Below, in pieces: positions 54,366 to 63,836 of a DNA stretch of 64,000 nucleotides. Both the position numbers and the translations under genes were made by a program. The stretch is from Algorimicrobium sediminis (GTDB lineage: Bacteria > Bacteroidota > Bacteroidia > Flavobacteriales > Flavobacteriaceae). The DNA lies in NCBI RefSeq assembly GCF_042684585.1, contig NZ_JBHULS010000001.1:310001-374000 (forward strand), in the 5' to 3' direction. The notes beneath the pieces are model-generated. The model was not told where the DNA came from. It worked only from the letters and a program-made list of their open reading frames with translations, and ran no database searches. The number at the start of each line of letters is the position of its first letter. Position 1 is the stretch's first letter.

Positions 54366-54972
54366 AATTTTCTAATTTTCGTAATGTGCTTTCAAAAAAG
54401 TTGGTAATTAGCAGTCCGTGGGTATTGTTTGGAAAGTTTCTATCTACGTGAATCAAATTTCCAATAGTGGTCAACTCATAAGTATCTGTGATAGTACCTC
54501 TATTGATTTCAAAAATGGTTTTCGTTTCAAACTTGTAGGGTTCGTTTTGAATATCAACTTTGGATTCGATATTCAATACTTTTTGAACCAACGAGTATTG
54601 CAACAAACGGTTATAAACTCCATCGGCTTTTTTCTGTCGGTACAGAGCATCTACAGAACTATTACCCAACCAAAGGGCTTTCTCCAAGTTCTTTTCGTAA
54701 TTGCTGGCATCAATGTTATAGAAATAAGTGTGAAACAACTCCAATTGTGCCAAGACTTCTACTTTTAAATTTTCTTGTTGAGATACCAGTTTCAAGGGAA
54801 TAACACTTCCGTCCGAATTGACTACAAAAGCATTATTAACTGTTTCTTTATGCAGCTTTATGACCATCAAAACGGAAATGACGCACGTGAGCACAGCTCC
54901 AATAACGACGGTCAATACTATAAAGCGATTGAGCTTTAAGATGTTGTAAATATTCTTATATGGTGTTTTCAT
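54346..54972 (-). CDS. traK: Conjugative transposon protein TraK (VirB8-like)
   Basis: 208 residues: a short cytosolic tail, one transmembrane helix (about 17-37, RFIVLTVVIGAVLTCVISVL), then a periplasmic alpha/beta domain of the VirB8 kind. Position after traJ and before traM matches CTnDOT order. The traL gene that normally lies between traK and traM is absent, since the two overlap. Confidence 0.85.
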   Translation of the reverse strand: MKTPYKNIYNILKLNRFIVLTVVIGAVLTCVISVLMVIKLHKETVNNAFVVNSDGSVIPLKLVSQQENLKVEVLAQLELFHTYFYNIDASNYEKNLEKALWLGNSSVDALYRQKKADGVYNRLLQYSLVQKVLNIESKVDIQNEPYKFETKTIFEINRGTITDTYELTTIGNLIHVDRNFPNNTHGLLITNFFESTLRKLENYESRKK

Positions 54973-54993
54973 CTGTAAATTATTATTGCTTTA

Positions 54994-55833
54994 TCAGCCT
55001 GTAAAGAGTTTAAAAGTGAACGAGGTCGCTCGTTTATATAATTTGAATTTCAGCAATACAATAAATCCGATAGACCCTAACTGTAAAAGCGGTGCGAAAA
55101 AATTACTCCCCCAATCCGTACCAAATAAGTCGCTCCAGAAATTTGTATTGATTTCGGTATAAAGATTATTCACGAAAACATTGACCAGAAAGAAGGCAGG
55201 AACTAACATATATACGCCAGCGTAAAGCTTAAAAAAGTTGTATGCCAACGACCTGAACTTTTCAAAAACCGCCAAGCTGATGACCAAAGGGAAAAAGGCT
55301 TGCATTATGCCCAGCAAAAAGAATCGTTCTGCAAGGAATAAGGGGTAAATAAACAAATCCAATAGCCAGAGAAATATTCCGGCAATAAAGGATAGTATTT
55401 TTAAGCCGTATAAAGGTGTTACTAATGCTTCATAAAGCATTGCCATTGCTTTTTTGGTGGCATCCCAAGCACTTACATCCTGTTCGATGTCAATATCTTG
55501 CATCTGTAAAGGAAGAAGTGCGGGTGCCGTGTCCCGATATTGGTTTTCAATGGCCACCAAAATGGTGTCGAAAACACTTAATACCTGTGTGGAAAAAATG
55601 ACTAAAATCACTATTGCAAAGTTTTTGGCCAGTTCCGCAGGGGTCAATCCCCACGTATAACCCTCATTATTGGCTACACCTTCATTGTACTTTTTTAGGA
55701 TGTTGATGAGAAAAAACAAGAGGGCGAGTGTCTTCATTCCTACAATAGTGTATTGTGAGAAATCACTATTTTTTATCGTTTGAAAAATAGTGTCCACAAA
55801 CTCTAACCCTATGCCTAAAAAAATACCTGACAT
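54994..55833 (-). CDS. traJ: Conjugative transposon protein TraJ (VirB6-like)
   Basis: 279 residues with about six to eight transmembrane helices (TIVGMKTLALLFFLINILKK, ILSFIAGIFLWLLDLFIYPL, FLLGIMQAFFPLVISLAVFE). This is the polytopic inner-membrane channel component of the Bacteroidota mating apparatus. Its ATG shares one base with the traI stop, so it is translationally coupled. Confidence 0.85.
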   Translation of the reverse strand: MSGIFLGIGLEFVDTIFQTIKNSDFSQYTIVGMKTLALLFFLINILKKYNEGVANNEGYTWGLTPAELAKNFAIVILVIFSTQVLSVFDTILVAIENQYRDTAPALLPLQMQDIDIEQDVSAWDATKKAMAMLYEALVTPLYGLKILSFIAGIFLWLLDLFIYPLFLAERFFLLGIMQAFFPLVISLAVFEKFRSLAYNFFKLYAGVYMLVPAFFLVNVFVNNLYTEINTNFWSDLFGTDWGSNFFAPLLQLGSIGFIVLLKFKLYKRATSFTFKLFTG

Positions 55834-56414
55834 TAGTAATCGGTTTCTCGGTTATTGATTTTGTACTGCATTTCTCGAAATTGAATAATCTCTCGATAGC
55901 GTCTGGTTTTTGCCTCAATTTCCGCTACCATTTCCTTGGATTCCAGCTCTTTTTCTTTAAGGACTTCGGCACGTTCGGCATCGGTCATTTTCAGATTGTC
56001 GCTGGACAATATTTGGTCGATATATTCCATACCAGCCATAGAGTTCTGAAGGATGGCATCAAAGGAATCTGAAATGCGTGTAACTTCATTTGGTTTAATA
56101 AAAGGGGAATTGAGGATTTCCCTCAAATCATCCTGTACAACATCAAACAATCGTTGGTTGTTTCTTGCCAGTTCCCTGACTGCTTGAAGTTGTTTGATGA
56201 CATTGTTTACCTTATCGATATTCTCTTTTTGGGTTTTAAGGAATTTTACCGTCTTCATTAAATTGGCGGTTTGTTTACCTGATTCCAATAATGATTTTAC
56301 AAAAGAGATAAAGTTTGTGTTGTCATACACAGGCATCCCCTGGGCCGAAGCCTTACTTCCAATTAGCACTACAAATAGTGCGGATAACATTAGATTTCTG
56401 ATAGTGTGTCTCAT
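55833..56414 (-). CDS. traI: Conjugative transposon protein TraI (DUF4141)
   Basis: 193 residues with a signal peptide (about 1-24, ending SKASAQ) and a long helical mature part (KQTANLMKTVKFLKTQKENI, ADAERAEV-type coiled coil near 150-180). This fits the DUF4141 TraI family, which is VirB5-like in arrangement. It is 11 bp after traG; the small traH gene found between them in some elements is missing. Confidence 0.82.
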   Translation of the reverse strand: MRHTIRNLMLSALFVVLIGSKASAQGMPVYDNTNFISFVKSLLESGKQTANLMKTVKFLKTQKENIDKVNNVIKQLQAVRELARNNQRLFDVVQDDLREILNSPFIKPNEVTRISDSFDAILQNSMAGMEYIDQILSSDNLKMTDAERAEVLKEKELESKEMVAEIEAKTRRYREIIQFREMQYKINNRETDY

Positions 56415-56425
56415 AATTTTTATTT

Positions 56426-58828
56426 TTAAGAATTAATAAATATTTTAATGGCTTTCTCCATATTTTGGTGTTCTTCAAAATGTTTCATAATGTCTTCGTT
56501 TTCTTTGCCATCCGTGAGGTAAGCAGCAAAGACTTCGGGCGGTACTTCCAATCGGAAAATGTTGCTTTCCTTTCCGATTTTGATGAACATTTCGGTATAT
56601 TTTCGTGTTCCTGTAAGGTTGTTACGAATGGATTTTAACTGGTTTAAATCGTGACTGGTAAGGTTGAGCCTGTTTTTTAATTCGGCATAGCCTTTTTCAT
56701 TACGAAGGCTGTAAATTACTTGGGTGTTTTCAAGAATACTCGCCGATGTGGAATTGTTGGGCAATTGGTTAATGGATTGCAGTATAATCCCAATCGCTCC
56801 ATTTTGTTTTCTAATGGCTTGATAATAGAATTCTACACTTTCGAGTACATTTCCAAATTTGAGCTGTTTGGCAAACTCGTCGAATAGGATGATTCCCCTC
56901 TCGGCTTTATTTCTCCAAATGGTTCTTTGAATGGCAGATTTAATCAGCTTCAACATTACGGAAAGGATTTCCTTATTGTCCTTTACTTCATCAAGTTCAA
57001 AAACAATCAGTCTTTTATCCTCAATTTTATAGGTCTGGTCTTCACTTACATTGAACAGGAAGCTGTACAAGCCATCATCCACATATTCAGAGAGAATGTG
57101 CAGAAAATCGTAGATGTTGAAATGTTGCTCTTGAATATGTAGTTCTTCTAAAAAGGTGTCTTTTTTTGTATCAACGAACTGGTATAAATTTTCCAAAGAA
57201 TGTGTACCACCCACATTTTGTAGATAGTAGTACCGAAGTACTTTTTTGACCGCCACTTCTTCAGCTTTAGTCGTTGCTTTGCCCGAAGCCAAGAGCTCTA
57301 AAAGGAAGATTGCCAAATCTTCCAATCGCTCTGGTGTCAAATCATTGACATCAGAGATATAGAATGGATTGATACCCAAATTTTTTCCCTGTTCATAGCG
57401 AAGGATGATATGGTCGTCTGGATAGAGCTTGGCAAATTTTGAATATGAACCACCTAAATCAATAATGACCAATCGAACATTTTGTTCAAAATATTGGCGT
57501 AGAATATTGTTTGCCAAAAAAGATTTTCCCTCTCCAGTAGGTGCGAAAATGGCAAAGTTCCTTGCCTTGATGCGTTTCTTCTTTTCATCCCAGACATCTT
57601 TAAGTACAGGAATGTTATGTTGTCTGTCATTAAAGATGACACCTGTGGCATCTGACTGATAGTTGGTATTGTTAATGTACAGGCAAAGAGCGTGTTTTAA
57701 ATCGGTTACGTATAAATCCTCATTAGAAAAATTGGAAGTAAAACAGCAATATGAGTTTAAGAAATATTGCTTGCGTTCTTCGCCTTTTGGATAATAAGGC
57801 ACTATATCCAATTCTTTGAATTCGGTTTTTATTTTGGAAGCAATTCTTTCTAATTGTGCTTCATCTTTATCCCAGAATATAATATTTAGATGACCCCTAA
57901 TAATTCTTGAACTATCGTCCTCATTGATTTTGGTAACAATGTCTTCAATCTTCTTTAAGATGACTTTGTTCTGTGTTCCAAAATTGGAACTCTTTTTGAG
58001 TTCTTCAATTTTCTTGTCCAACAGCTTTCGCCATTTGTGCTTATCATCCAAATAAATGATTTGGTTGACAATATGATTTTCATTGAGATTCAACCCTAAT
58101 CCGTCAATAAATCCTTGGTGGAATACAAAGTCGTCCGAAGTAAATTTATCATTGGTCTTGCTACTCTGAACCACATCGCCATAACACAATTCGCTATTGA
58201 TGGCCAGCACATCAAAATGATGGTCGCCAATTTCAATATTCGCTTTTTTCAATAGAATGTCGGTATCAAATCCTTCGTTGAATCCATTAAAATAAGCATT
58301 GGTCAATGACAAGACTTTATCGATACCCAAAGGTATCAATGACACTTTCCGGCTGTTATTTACAAAGGAAACGGCATCGTTAACAGAAGCAATAAATTCC
58401 TGAACGTTATGGTCCATTTGCTTATGAATACCCTTTTCGACCTTGCGGAATGGGTTGGTAAACTTCGGTGCGTTCAAAGCTTTGTTGTGCGGAAGTATAA
58501 AGAATAGGTAAGAAGAATGTTTAATGAATTCCCGACCTTTAAAATAATCGTGTGTGGCACGTTGCAAAAAGCTTTTGTTCGGAAGTTCTTCCGCCAAATA
58601 TTCAGCTTTCTGATAGATGTCCTGTTTGTGGATAACCGTGGCAATAGGCAATGATTTAAACGCTTGAAACCACGAACCGTGAATATCCTCAAAATCTTTT
58701 TCCGCGAGGGAATAGATTTCAGGATTGTCCACTTGATAGCCCAATACCACATTGCCGTTATTAGCGAACACGATATGGTCTTGAATATCCAAAATAGGAT
58801 GATATGCCGATAGGTTAATTTTCTTCAT
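56426..58828 (-). CDS. traG: Conjugative transfer ATPase TraG (VirB4 family)
   Basis: 800 residues. N-terminal domain typical of TraG (ILDIQDHIVFANNGNVVLGY, FLQRATHDYFKGREFIKHSS). The ATPase C-terminus has Walker A APTGEGKSFLANNILRQ near residue 430, LRYEQGKNLGINPFYI, Walker B GIILFDEFAKQL near 645 and the AIRKQNGAIGIILQSINQL motif. It powers T4SS assembly and substrate movement at the inner membrane. Overlaps traF by 14 bp. Confidence 0.95.
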   Translation of the reverse strand: MKKINLSAYHPILDIQDHIVFANNGNVVLGYQVDNPEIYSLAEKDFEDIHGSWFQAFKSLPIATVIHKQDIYQKAEYLAEELPNKSFLQRATHDYFKGREFIKHSSYLFFILPHNKALNAPKFTNPFRKVEKGIHKQMDHNVQEFIASVNDAVSFVNNSRKVSLIPLGIDKVLSLTNAYFNGFNEGFDTDILLKKANIEIGDHHFDVLAINSELCYGDVVQSSKTNDKFTSDDFVFHQGFIDGLGLNLNENHIVNQIIYLDDKHKWRKLLDKKIEELKKSSNFGTQNKVILKKIEDIVTKINEDDSSRIIRGHLNIIFWDKDEAQLERIASKIKTEFKELDIVPYYPKGEERKQYFLNSYCCFTSNFSNEDLYVTDLKHALCLYINNTNYQSDATGVIFNDRQHNIPVLKDVWDEKKKRIKARNFAIFAPTGEGKSFLANNILRQYFEQNVRLVIIDLGGSYSKFAKLYPDDHIILRYEQGKNLGINPFYISDVNDLTPERLEDLAIFLLELLASGKATTKAEEVAVKKVLRYYYLQNVGGTHSLENLYQFVDTKKDTFLEELHIQEQHFNIYDFLHILSEYVDDGLYSFLFNVSEDQTYKIEDKRLIVFELDEVKDNKEILSVMLKLIKSAIQRTIWRNKAERGIILFDEFAKQLKFGNVLESVEFYYQAIRKQNGAIGIILQSINQLPNNSTSASILENTQVIYSLRNEKGYAELKNRLNLTSHDLNQLKSIRNNLTGTRKYTEMFIKIGKESNIFRLEVPPEVFAAYLTDGKENEDIMKHFEEHQNMEKAIKIFINS

Positions 58829-59099
58829 AGTACAGACGACTTCCTTTTTTGTTACTAATTGTTTGTGGGAATACCTTTTTGATGTGCATCAATGCAGGGT
58901 TTTTGGTAATGTGAGTCAATACGATATACAGTGCACCGTTCAATAGAAATACTGAAATGATAACAGTAAAGCTGAACGAAAAGATGATGAACAGCAATGA
59001 ACCGATAACAACGGTCATCATTAAAGCGAACAATGATATGGGCAGACCCATAATCACGGCTCGCTTGCGTATGTTTTTATAGACCTCGAATCGTTTCAT
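58815..59099 (-). CDS. traF: Conjugative transposon protein TraF (DUF4133)
   Basis: 94 residues with two adjacent transmembrane helices (about 19-60) and a conserved start (KRFEVYKNIRKRAVIMGLPI). This is the VirB3-like plan of DUF4133. Its ATG overlaps the traE stop by one base and its end overlaps traG, so the three are tightly coupled. Confidence 0.87.
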   Translation of the reverse strand: MKRFEVYKNIRKRAVIMGLPISLFALMMTVVIGSLLFIIFSFSFTVIISVFLLNGALYIVLTHITKNPALMHIKKVFPQTISNKKGSRLYYEEN

Positions 59100-59386
59100 T
59101 ACACTACGATGCTAATGAGGTACGTAAAGATGCCCACGACTGCTCCCGCAATCAATACAAAGACCAGTACGCGGGTAATCCCTTTTTTTAAATCGGCATT
59201 TTCGCCAAAGAAATGTCCAGCATTAAATAGGAATCCAATTAAAAAGATAACGCCCAAAATAATGGGGAAAATGGTTCGGATAGTATCAGAAACATCGTTT
59301 ACGGAATCTTCGATACCTCCAATTTGTGCAAAAGTTGTACTTGAAATAAGTAATGATAAGATGGTTACATAATGTGATTTTTTCAT
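59099..59386 (-). CDS. traE: Conjugative transposon protein TraE (DUF4134)
   Basis: 95 residues from ATG 59386: a signal peptide (MKKSHYVTILSLLISSTTFA), then two hydrophobic helices (FPIILGVIFLIGFLFNAGHF, RVLVFVLIAGAVVGIFTYLI). DUF4134 proteins resemble VirB2 pilins in layout. It is first of the tra operon in this window; the upstream traA-D and mob genes are not in this position. Confidence 0.87.
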   Translation of the reverse strand: MKKSHYVTILSLLISSTTFAQIGGIEDSVNDVSDTIRTIFPIILGVIFLIGFLFNAGHFFGENADLKKGITRVLVFVLIAGAVVGIFTYLISIVV

Positions 59387-59506
59387 AATCAAAGTGATTT
59401 AGATTTTACGTCAATTTTGATATTTGAAAAATAGTGTATATTGCAATACAAAGAACTGATAATCAGTAAATTGTGAATAAAATAAGTTTTGATGTCAATT
59501 GTTTTT

Positions 59507-59530
59507 ATTTGATGCGAATTGGTATCAAAT
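59507..59530. promoter_or_regulatory. Inverted repeat in the traE-amidase divergent region
   Basis: ATTTGAT (59507-59513) and ATCAAAT (59524-59530) are exact complements across 10 bp. They lie in the divergent region shared by the tra operon and the amidase gene, so they may be an operator. No clear promoter was found beside them. Confidence 0.3.
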
Positions 59531-59552
59531 TTTATGAAAATTGAAAAGTGCG

Positions 59553-60218
59553 ATGTTGATAACTCTAAAATTTTGGAAGTGGGTAACGCCCAAAAACGTC
59601 AGTTTTGTGATTTTGATGCTACAATTCTGTGTGATTTTCGGTCAACAAAAAGTCATTATCATCGACCCTGGACACGGTGGAAAAGATACTGGTGCAATCG
59701 GTACAAATAGTATTCAAGAAAAGGATGTATCGTTAAGTATTGCCAAAGAGATTATAAGGCTAAATGAAACCCTCTTAAATAACGAGTTTGATATGTATTC
59801 GACCAGATATATGGACACTTTAATTTCTTTATCCGATAGAAGTCGATTAGCTGAAAGCTTAAAGGCTGATGTGTTTGTATCGTTACATTGCAATGCCTCT
59901 AACACATCGGCAAAAGGAATGGACATTTACGTGCATAATACCAACGATGAAGAAGTACTTATAAAGAAATCTATCGGAATGGGATTGTCCATTTTGGAAG
60001 AAAGCACTCTGAAATTGGACTTTAAAAAACGAGCAGTTCGATTCGCAAATTTTCAAGTGCTACGTGAAAATATCGAAATTCGCCCTGCTATACTCATCGA
60101 AATGGGCTTTATTTCGAGCACCGATGAAGCAGATTATTTTTTAAAGCCCAAAAATATAAGAGCAATGGCATTGGCCATTTTAATGGGATTGTATAACTAT
60201 TTAAATGTTGGGTTATGA
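59553..60218 (+). CDS. Secreted N-acetylmuramoyl-L-alanine amidase (Amidase_3)
   Basis: 221 residues from ATG 59553 (a TTG at 59541 is less likely). A signal-peptide-like hydrophobic stretch (VSFVILMLQFCVIFGQQ) leads into an amidase_3 domain. The zinc ligands and catalytic Glu are in IIIDPGHGGKDTGA, SIQEKDVSLSIA, VFVSLHCNAS and AILIEMGFISS; all are present. It cleaves the stem peptide from muramic acid. On a conjugative element it probably opens the wall for the mating channel. Divergent from traE across 166 bp; it is followed by an ATGA-coupled small ORF. Confidence 0.92.
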   Translation: MLITLKFWKWVTPKNVSFVILMLQFCVIFGQQKVIIIDPGHGGKDTGAIGTNSIQEKDVSLSIAKEIIRLNETLLNNEFDMYSTRYMDTLISLSDRSRLAESLKADVFVSLHCNASNTSAKGMDIYVHNTNDEEVLIKKSIGMGLSILEESTLKLDFKKRAVRFANFQVLRENIEIRPAILIEMGFISSTDEADYFLKPKNIRAMALAILMGLYNYLNVGL

Positions 60219-60310
60219 AGGAAATATTTATGGAAATTGTAAAAAGCATTAGAAAGATTATTATAACTATCTTCAAAGAGATAATTAAAACTAAAAATCC
60301 TCAATCCTAA
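60215..60310 (+). CDS. Putative 31-residue cationic amphipathic peptide coupled to the amidase gene
   Basis: ATG at 60215 overlaps the amidase TGA (ATGA) and the frame runs to TAA at 60308. The peptide starts MKEIFMEIVKSIRKIIITIF and ends KEIIKTKNPQS. Ile/Phe residues alternate with Lys/Arg/Glu on a helix-like period, so it should form an amphipathic or membrane-seeking helix. It is shorter than usual gene-finder limits. It could aid export or release of the amidase (holin-like), act as a toxin, or be a chance ORF. It overlaps the end of the opposite-strand nuclease gene by 20 bp. Confidence 0.4.
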   Translation: MKEIFMEIVKSIRKIIITIFKEIIKTKNPQS

Positions 60311-62000
60311 ATTTTAGTTTTTTGTCAAAATATAACTTGTCAAAATAATTTTGTAGGGTTGGGTCAGTAAAAACAACATATTCACTTTCACATATTTCTT
60401 TGAAGTTCTTTGGGTCTTTTAGGAACATAGCACATACATCCAATTCATCATTGGTTATTAATCTTCCGTGTAGTAATTCTCTATGCTCCAAAAAGTTAAA
60501 AATCTTTCTGGATGGATTACTGAAACTATTGTAAAGCACTTTCAAAAAAGTTTCTAAATCATCGACATATATTGACCAAGGGTAAGGGTCTTCATTATTT
60601 TTCCTTTTAAGCATTAATCCTAAATCGGTTTGTATGGAAGCAAATCTTTCTGAAGTAACTACAATGCAAAAAATCTCGTGAATTTCATTCGTGATAATTA
60701 CCTCCGATTTATTTTTCAAGCTAACAATAACCTTTTCATTGTTTAACAATTCCTGTTCAACCTGATAGCATTGGTCATAACCTTTTTGAATACAGTCGTT
60801 AAAGTCAGATTTAATTCTTTGGTATGCTTGTTCCGTAACCCTTCGTGGTTCTCTATATCTTGAAGCCTTACATTCAATGATATAGGCGTTATTATCCACA
60901 AGGATTAATATATCTTTTTCTTCTGGCTCGTTGTTTATGTAATAGTTGGTGAAAATTTTAATCCTTTTTGATTTTTTGAAGAATTTTTTAAATATATCCA
61001 AAGTATGGCTTTCCAAAACAACTTTTCCTCTACGGAAATTTACTTGTTCTTTTTCCTTTTTTGTTTGAGTAAGCGTGGTATAAAGTAAATCATATAGAGC
61101 TGAAGGCAATTGTTTTTGATATACGTTTAAATACTGATTATCACTAATTCTTATAATCGGTTTATTTTCTAAAGGATTTTGTTGGGAATAAAATAAATTA
61201 CTATGATTATCTTTAATATCAATTGAAAATAAGCCACAGAAAATATCAATATGTTTTTCTTCAAAAGAGAGGTGAAAATCTTGTTTGGCAAAAAGTAAAC
61301 ATTGGTGGGGTTTCTCAAAAAAATTCAAAAAACTTTCTTGGGTCTCATTCGAAAGTTCTAACAGCTTATCTGTAAACTCATTCTCTGCTAATAATCCATT
61401 TGCAGATTGTCGAGCCAGTTTGTCAAAGCCTTTGTCTAAAATAAATGACTTTGAATTTATTGACTTTGCACGATAAATTAATTCAGAATGATTGCATAAA
61501 TTAATTAAGGTTTTTAAATCGATTTCTAATCTTTCCTGTATTTTATCTTGATAAGGTTTAAACATCCTAATAACCTTATTTACCTCTTGTTCTCTATAAT
61601 TTAATATTCCGTTTTGAAAGTAATTTTTGAATGCTAATTCGTGAACAAGTAATTTTTGTCTTTTATCAGAAATCTCATCAAATTCATTTCCCTCATAATT
61701 TTCTGATAAATAGAAACTAACTATCTCTAAAAGAATGTCAGCAACTTGCTGAAGTACTAAATCATTTTTTTCTGAATAATGAAGTTCTTCCTTGCCTGCC
61801 AATGGTGTAGAGAGTCTTAACATTATCAGATATAAAGAATCTTTTAATTTTGACTTGAATTTTTTTGAAAATCCAATATTGCTTCTTTCTGGATGGTGTC
61901 TAATAAAATCAGCAAAAAAACATACAAAGCTCTCTTTTGTATAACGAGAGATTATTTTTTGAATTTCTAATGATTTTTTCTCTAAATCTATTTTCTTCAT
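60291..62000 (-). CDS. PD-(D/E)XK nuclease-like protein of a helicase-nuclease operon
   Basis: 569 residues. The C-terminal part shows a PD-(D/E)XK core: an upstream helix with a glutamate (GKVVLESHTLDIF near 325), DILILVDNNAYIIECKASR with Asp363, Glu376 and Lys378, and a following helix with Gln/Arg residues (EQAYQRIKSDF). The first about 310 residues are mainly helical and I do not recognise them. No signal peptide. It follows the UvrD-like helicase gene by 60 bp and probably shares its mRNA. A DNA-cutting role in defence or element maintenance is inferred; the exact family is unknown to me. Confidence 0.6.
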   Translation of the reverse strand: MKKIDLEKKSLEIQKIISRYTKESFVCFFADFIRHHPERSNIGFSKKFKSKLKDSLYLIMLRLSTPLAGKEELHYSEKNDLVLQQVADILLEIVSFYLSENYEGNEFDEISDKRQKLLVHELAFKNYFQNGILNYREQEVNKVIRMFKPYQDKIQERLEIDLKTLINLCNHSELIYRAKSINSKSFILDKGFDKLARQSANGLLAENEFTDKLLELSNETQESFLNFFEKPHQCLLFAKQDFHLSFEEKHIDIFCGLFSIDIKDNHSNLFYSQQNPLENKPIIRISDNQYLNVYQKQLPSALYDLLYTTLTQTKKEKEQVNFRRGKVVLESHTLDIFKKFFKKSKRIKIFTNYYINNEPEEKDILILVDNNAYIIECKASRYREPRRVTEQAYQRIKSDFNDCIQKGYDQCYQVEQELLNNEKVIVSLKNKSEVIITNEIHEIFCIVVTSERFASIQTDLGLMLKRKNNEDPYPWSIYVDDLETFLKVLYNSFSNPSRKIFNFLEHRELLHGRLITNDELDVCAMFLKDPKNFKEICESEYVVFTDPTLQNYFDKLYFDKKLKFRIEDF

Positions 62001-62060
62001 TTTATCCTAAAAACACTATCCTTAATTTTTCAAATCGTTACAAATGGATTACAACATTTT

Positions 62061-63836
62061 TTATATTTCATCAAATTCAAAATTAAGATTTTGCAATTCT
62101 GGGGTAATCTCTAACGGGTTTCCTTTTTTGGTTTGTCTGCCAGTTTCTGATATCAAGTGTAAATTGGTTTTGGCTCTTGAACAGATAACATAAAGTAGTT
62201 TTTTTGAAGCGGCAACAGGGTCTCCAGTAAAAATGTCATTCCAATGTGGGATATACCCATTTAGCAAACCATAAGCAATAACGGTTTCAAATTCTTCTCC
62301 TTTAACACCAACGCAAGTATTGATGACGACGCCTGACATTTCTCTATAAAAACTCATAAATGATGCTATGTCACTTGGAACTTGAAACGTTGGGTCTTCA
62401 AGACGGCTCTTTATTACATCGAAAAAGGTCTTCCTATTTATAAGAAGTTGTGCGTAAATAGTTTGGTCAATCCCAACAGCCTCTAAAAACTGGTCAAAAC
62501 AATCATTAAGATAATCGATACCTTCAGTTTCATTGGATGTTATCGAGTTAATCAATTTCAATACATTTCGCTCTGTTTGATATTGTTCGCTGAATTCAGT
62601 ATTGGTATGTTCTTTAAAGTTTTCAATTACTTCAGAACACCATTTGTATCGCAATGAATATATTTTTGGTTGTGGCTGCGTTAAGAACAACCTCGATAAC
62701 TTATACCAAATGTTATTTCGATTTTTTGACATTGGTGCTAAACCTGAAGCATCAAAATTTACATCTGGTAGTTTAGCTCTCAACTGTTTTGTGATAGTAG
62801 TTATTAACCACCATTGCGGAACCAATACGCATATTTCATCTTCTGGAATTCCATTATCTAAACTATGCTCTATAAGTCGTCCAATTTCATCTACTAAATA
62901 TCCTTTGTCAATGGTGTTATTGTACGTTATTATACTATCAACGTCTTTATTAGTACCAATAGCTTCAATTTTAATTGGGTTTGTCTGGAATATAGAGTAA
63001 AAGTCGATAATTCTTTGTGTGGACCTATAATTTCCAGAAAGCGTAAGTTGCTCAATAGGTAAAGTGTTTAACTCTTCCTGTATTTCTTCCAAACTTTTGG
63101 CAATGCCACCCAAAGATGCATAAATTGCTTGGTCTGTATCTCCTACTAAAAATAGATTTGAGCTACCTTCCCCAGTTGTTACAATCGACGAAATAATTGC
63201 GTAAAGCAAATCTTGCGTGTCTTGATATTCATCAACACATATAAGGCTAAAAATGTTCGATAACGTTTTTTTTATTTTAGGATGCTTGGTTAAGAGTTTG
63301 TATGAATAGTATAGTAGAAGCTCAAAATCAATTAACTTCTCTGTTTGTAGCCTTTCGTGATAATCCTTAAGGACTCTTTTTTGAATTGTTTTTGGTTCGG
63401 CAAATGTGCCGTCCCTATTGAATCTGAAATTAATCGGGTCAATAGGTTTTAACTTATGCATTTCTTTAAGTTCACTTATGATATCCGAGGCATAAGTTTC
63501 ATCGGCAATTAAATAGCCGTTTTCAAGTTCAGGTAAATAACAGGAATAGGGTTTTATAATCCATTCGAGACAAAATGAATGCAAAGTGCCAGACCAAACC
63601 CGATTACTATTAATTCCCATTGCGTTTAATCTGCGATATATTTCTTCGGAAGCCCTTACGGTAAAAGTTAGAGCGACAATCCTTTGTTTACTGTTTACAT
63701 CAATATTTTTTAGAGCATAAGCGAGTTTATGAATAATCACTCGTGTTTTTCCACTTCCTGGGCAAGCTGTAAGAAGTACATTTCCATCTTTAACAACGGC
63801 ATCTTTTTGTTGGTCGCTTAAAGTATCTAAAATCAT
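62061..63836 (-). CDS. UvrD/Rep-like superfamily 1A helicase
   Basis: 591 residues with the full SF1A motif set. These are Q motif LSDQQKDAV, motif I ACPGSGKTRVI (25-31), motif II ICVDEYQDTQ (near 200), motif III LFLVGDTDQAIYASLGG (near 230) and motif IV LSGNYRSTQRIIDF. Motif V is INTCVGVKGEEFETVIAYGL and motif VI LLYVICSRAKTNLHLI. It is shorter than UvrD (about 720), as is usual for defence-associated helicases such as GajB. Its ATG overlaps the stop of an upstream cut-off ORF (ATGA), so it is translationally coupled. The nuclease-like gene follows. Confidence 0.92.
   Translation of the reverse strand: MILDTLSDQQKDAVVKDGNVLLTACPGSGKTRVIIHKLAYALKNIDVNSKQRIVALTFTVRASEEIYRRLNAMGINSNRVWSGTLHSFCLEWIIKPYSCYLPELENGYLIADETYASDIISELKEMHKLKPIDPINFRFNRDGTFAEPKTIQKRVLKDYHERLQTEKLIDFELLLYYSYKLLTKHPKIKKTLSNIFSLICVDEYQDTQDLLYAIISSIVTTGEGSSNLFLVGDTDQAIYASLGGIAKSLEEIQEELNTLPIEQLTLSGNYRSTQRIIDFYSIFQTNPIKIEAIGTNKDVDSIITYNNTIDKGYLVDEIGRLIEHSLDNGIPEDEICVLVPQWWLITTITKQLRAKLPDVNFDASGLAPMSKNRNNIWYKLSRLFLTQPQPKIYSLRYKWCSEVIENFKEHTNTEFSEQYQTERNVLKLINSITSNETEGIDYLNDCFDQFLEAVGIDQTIYAQLLINRKTFFDVIKSRLEDPTFQVPSDIASFMSFYREMSGVVINTCVGVKGEEFETVIAYGLLNGYIPHWNDIFTGDPVAASKKLLYVICSRAKTNLHLISETGRQTKKGNPLEITPELQNLNFEFDEI

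Noticed and set aside
59519..59710. 63-residue plus-strand ORF at 59519
   Set aside because: It overlaps the amidase signal and catalytic region in another frame; the amidase frame carries all family motifs.
62061..63836. Calling the helicase operon Gabija
   Set aside because: No OLD/TOPRIM gene can be seen; the downstream partner has a PD-(D/E)XK core and the upstream ORF is cut off at 55 residues.
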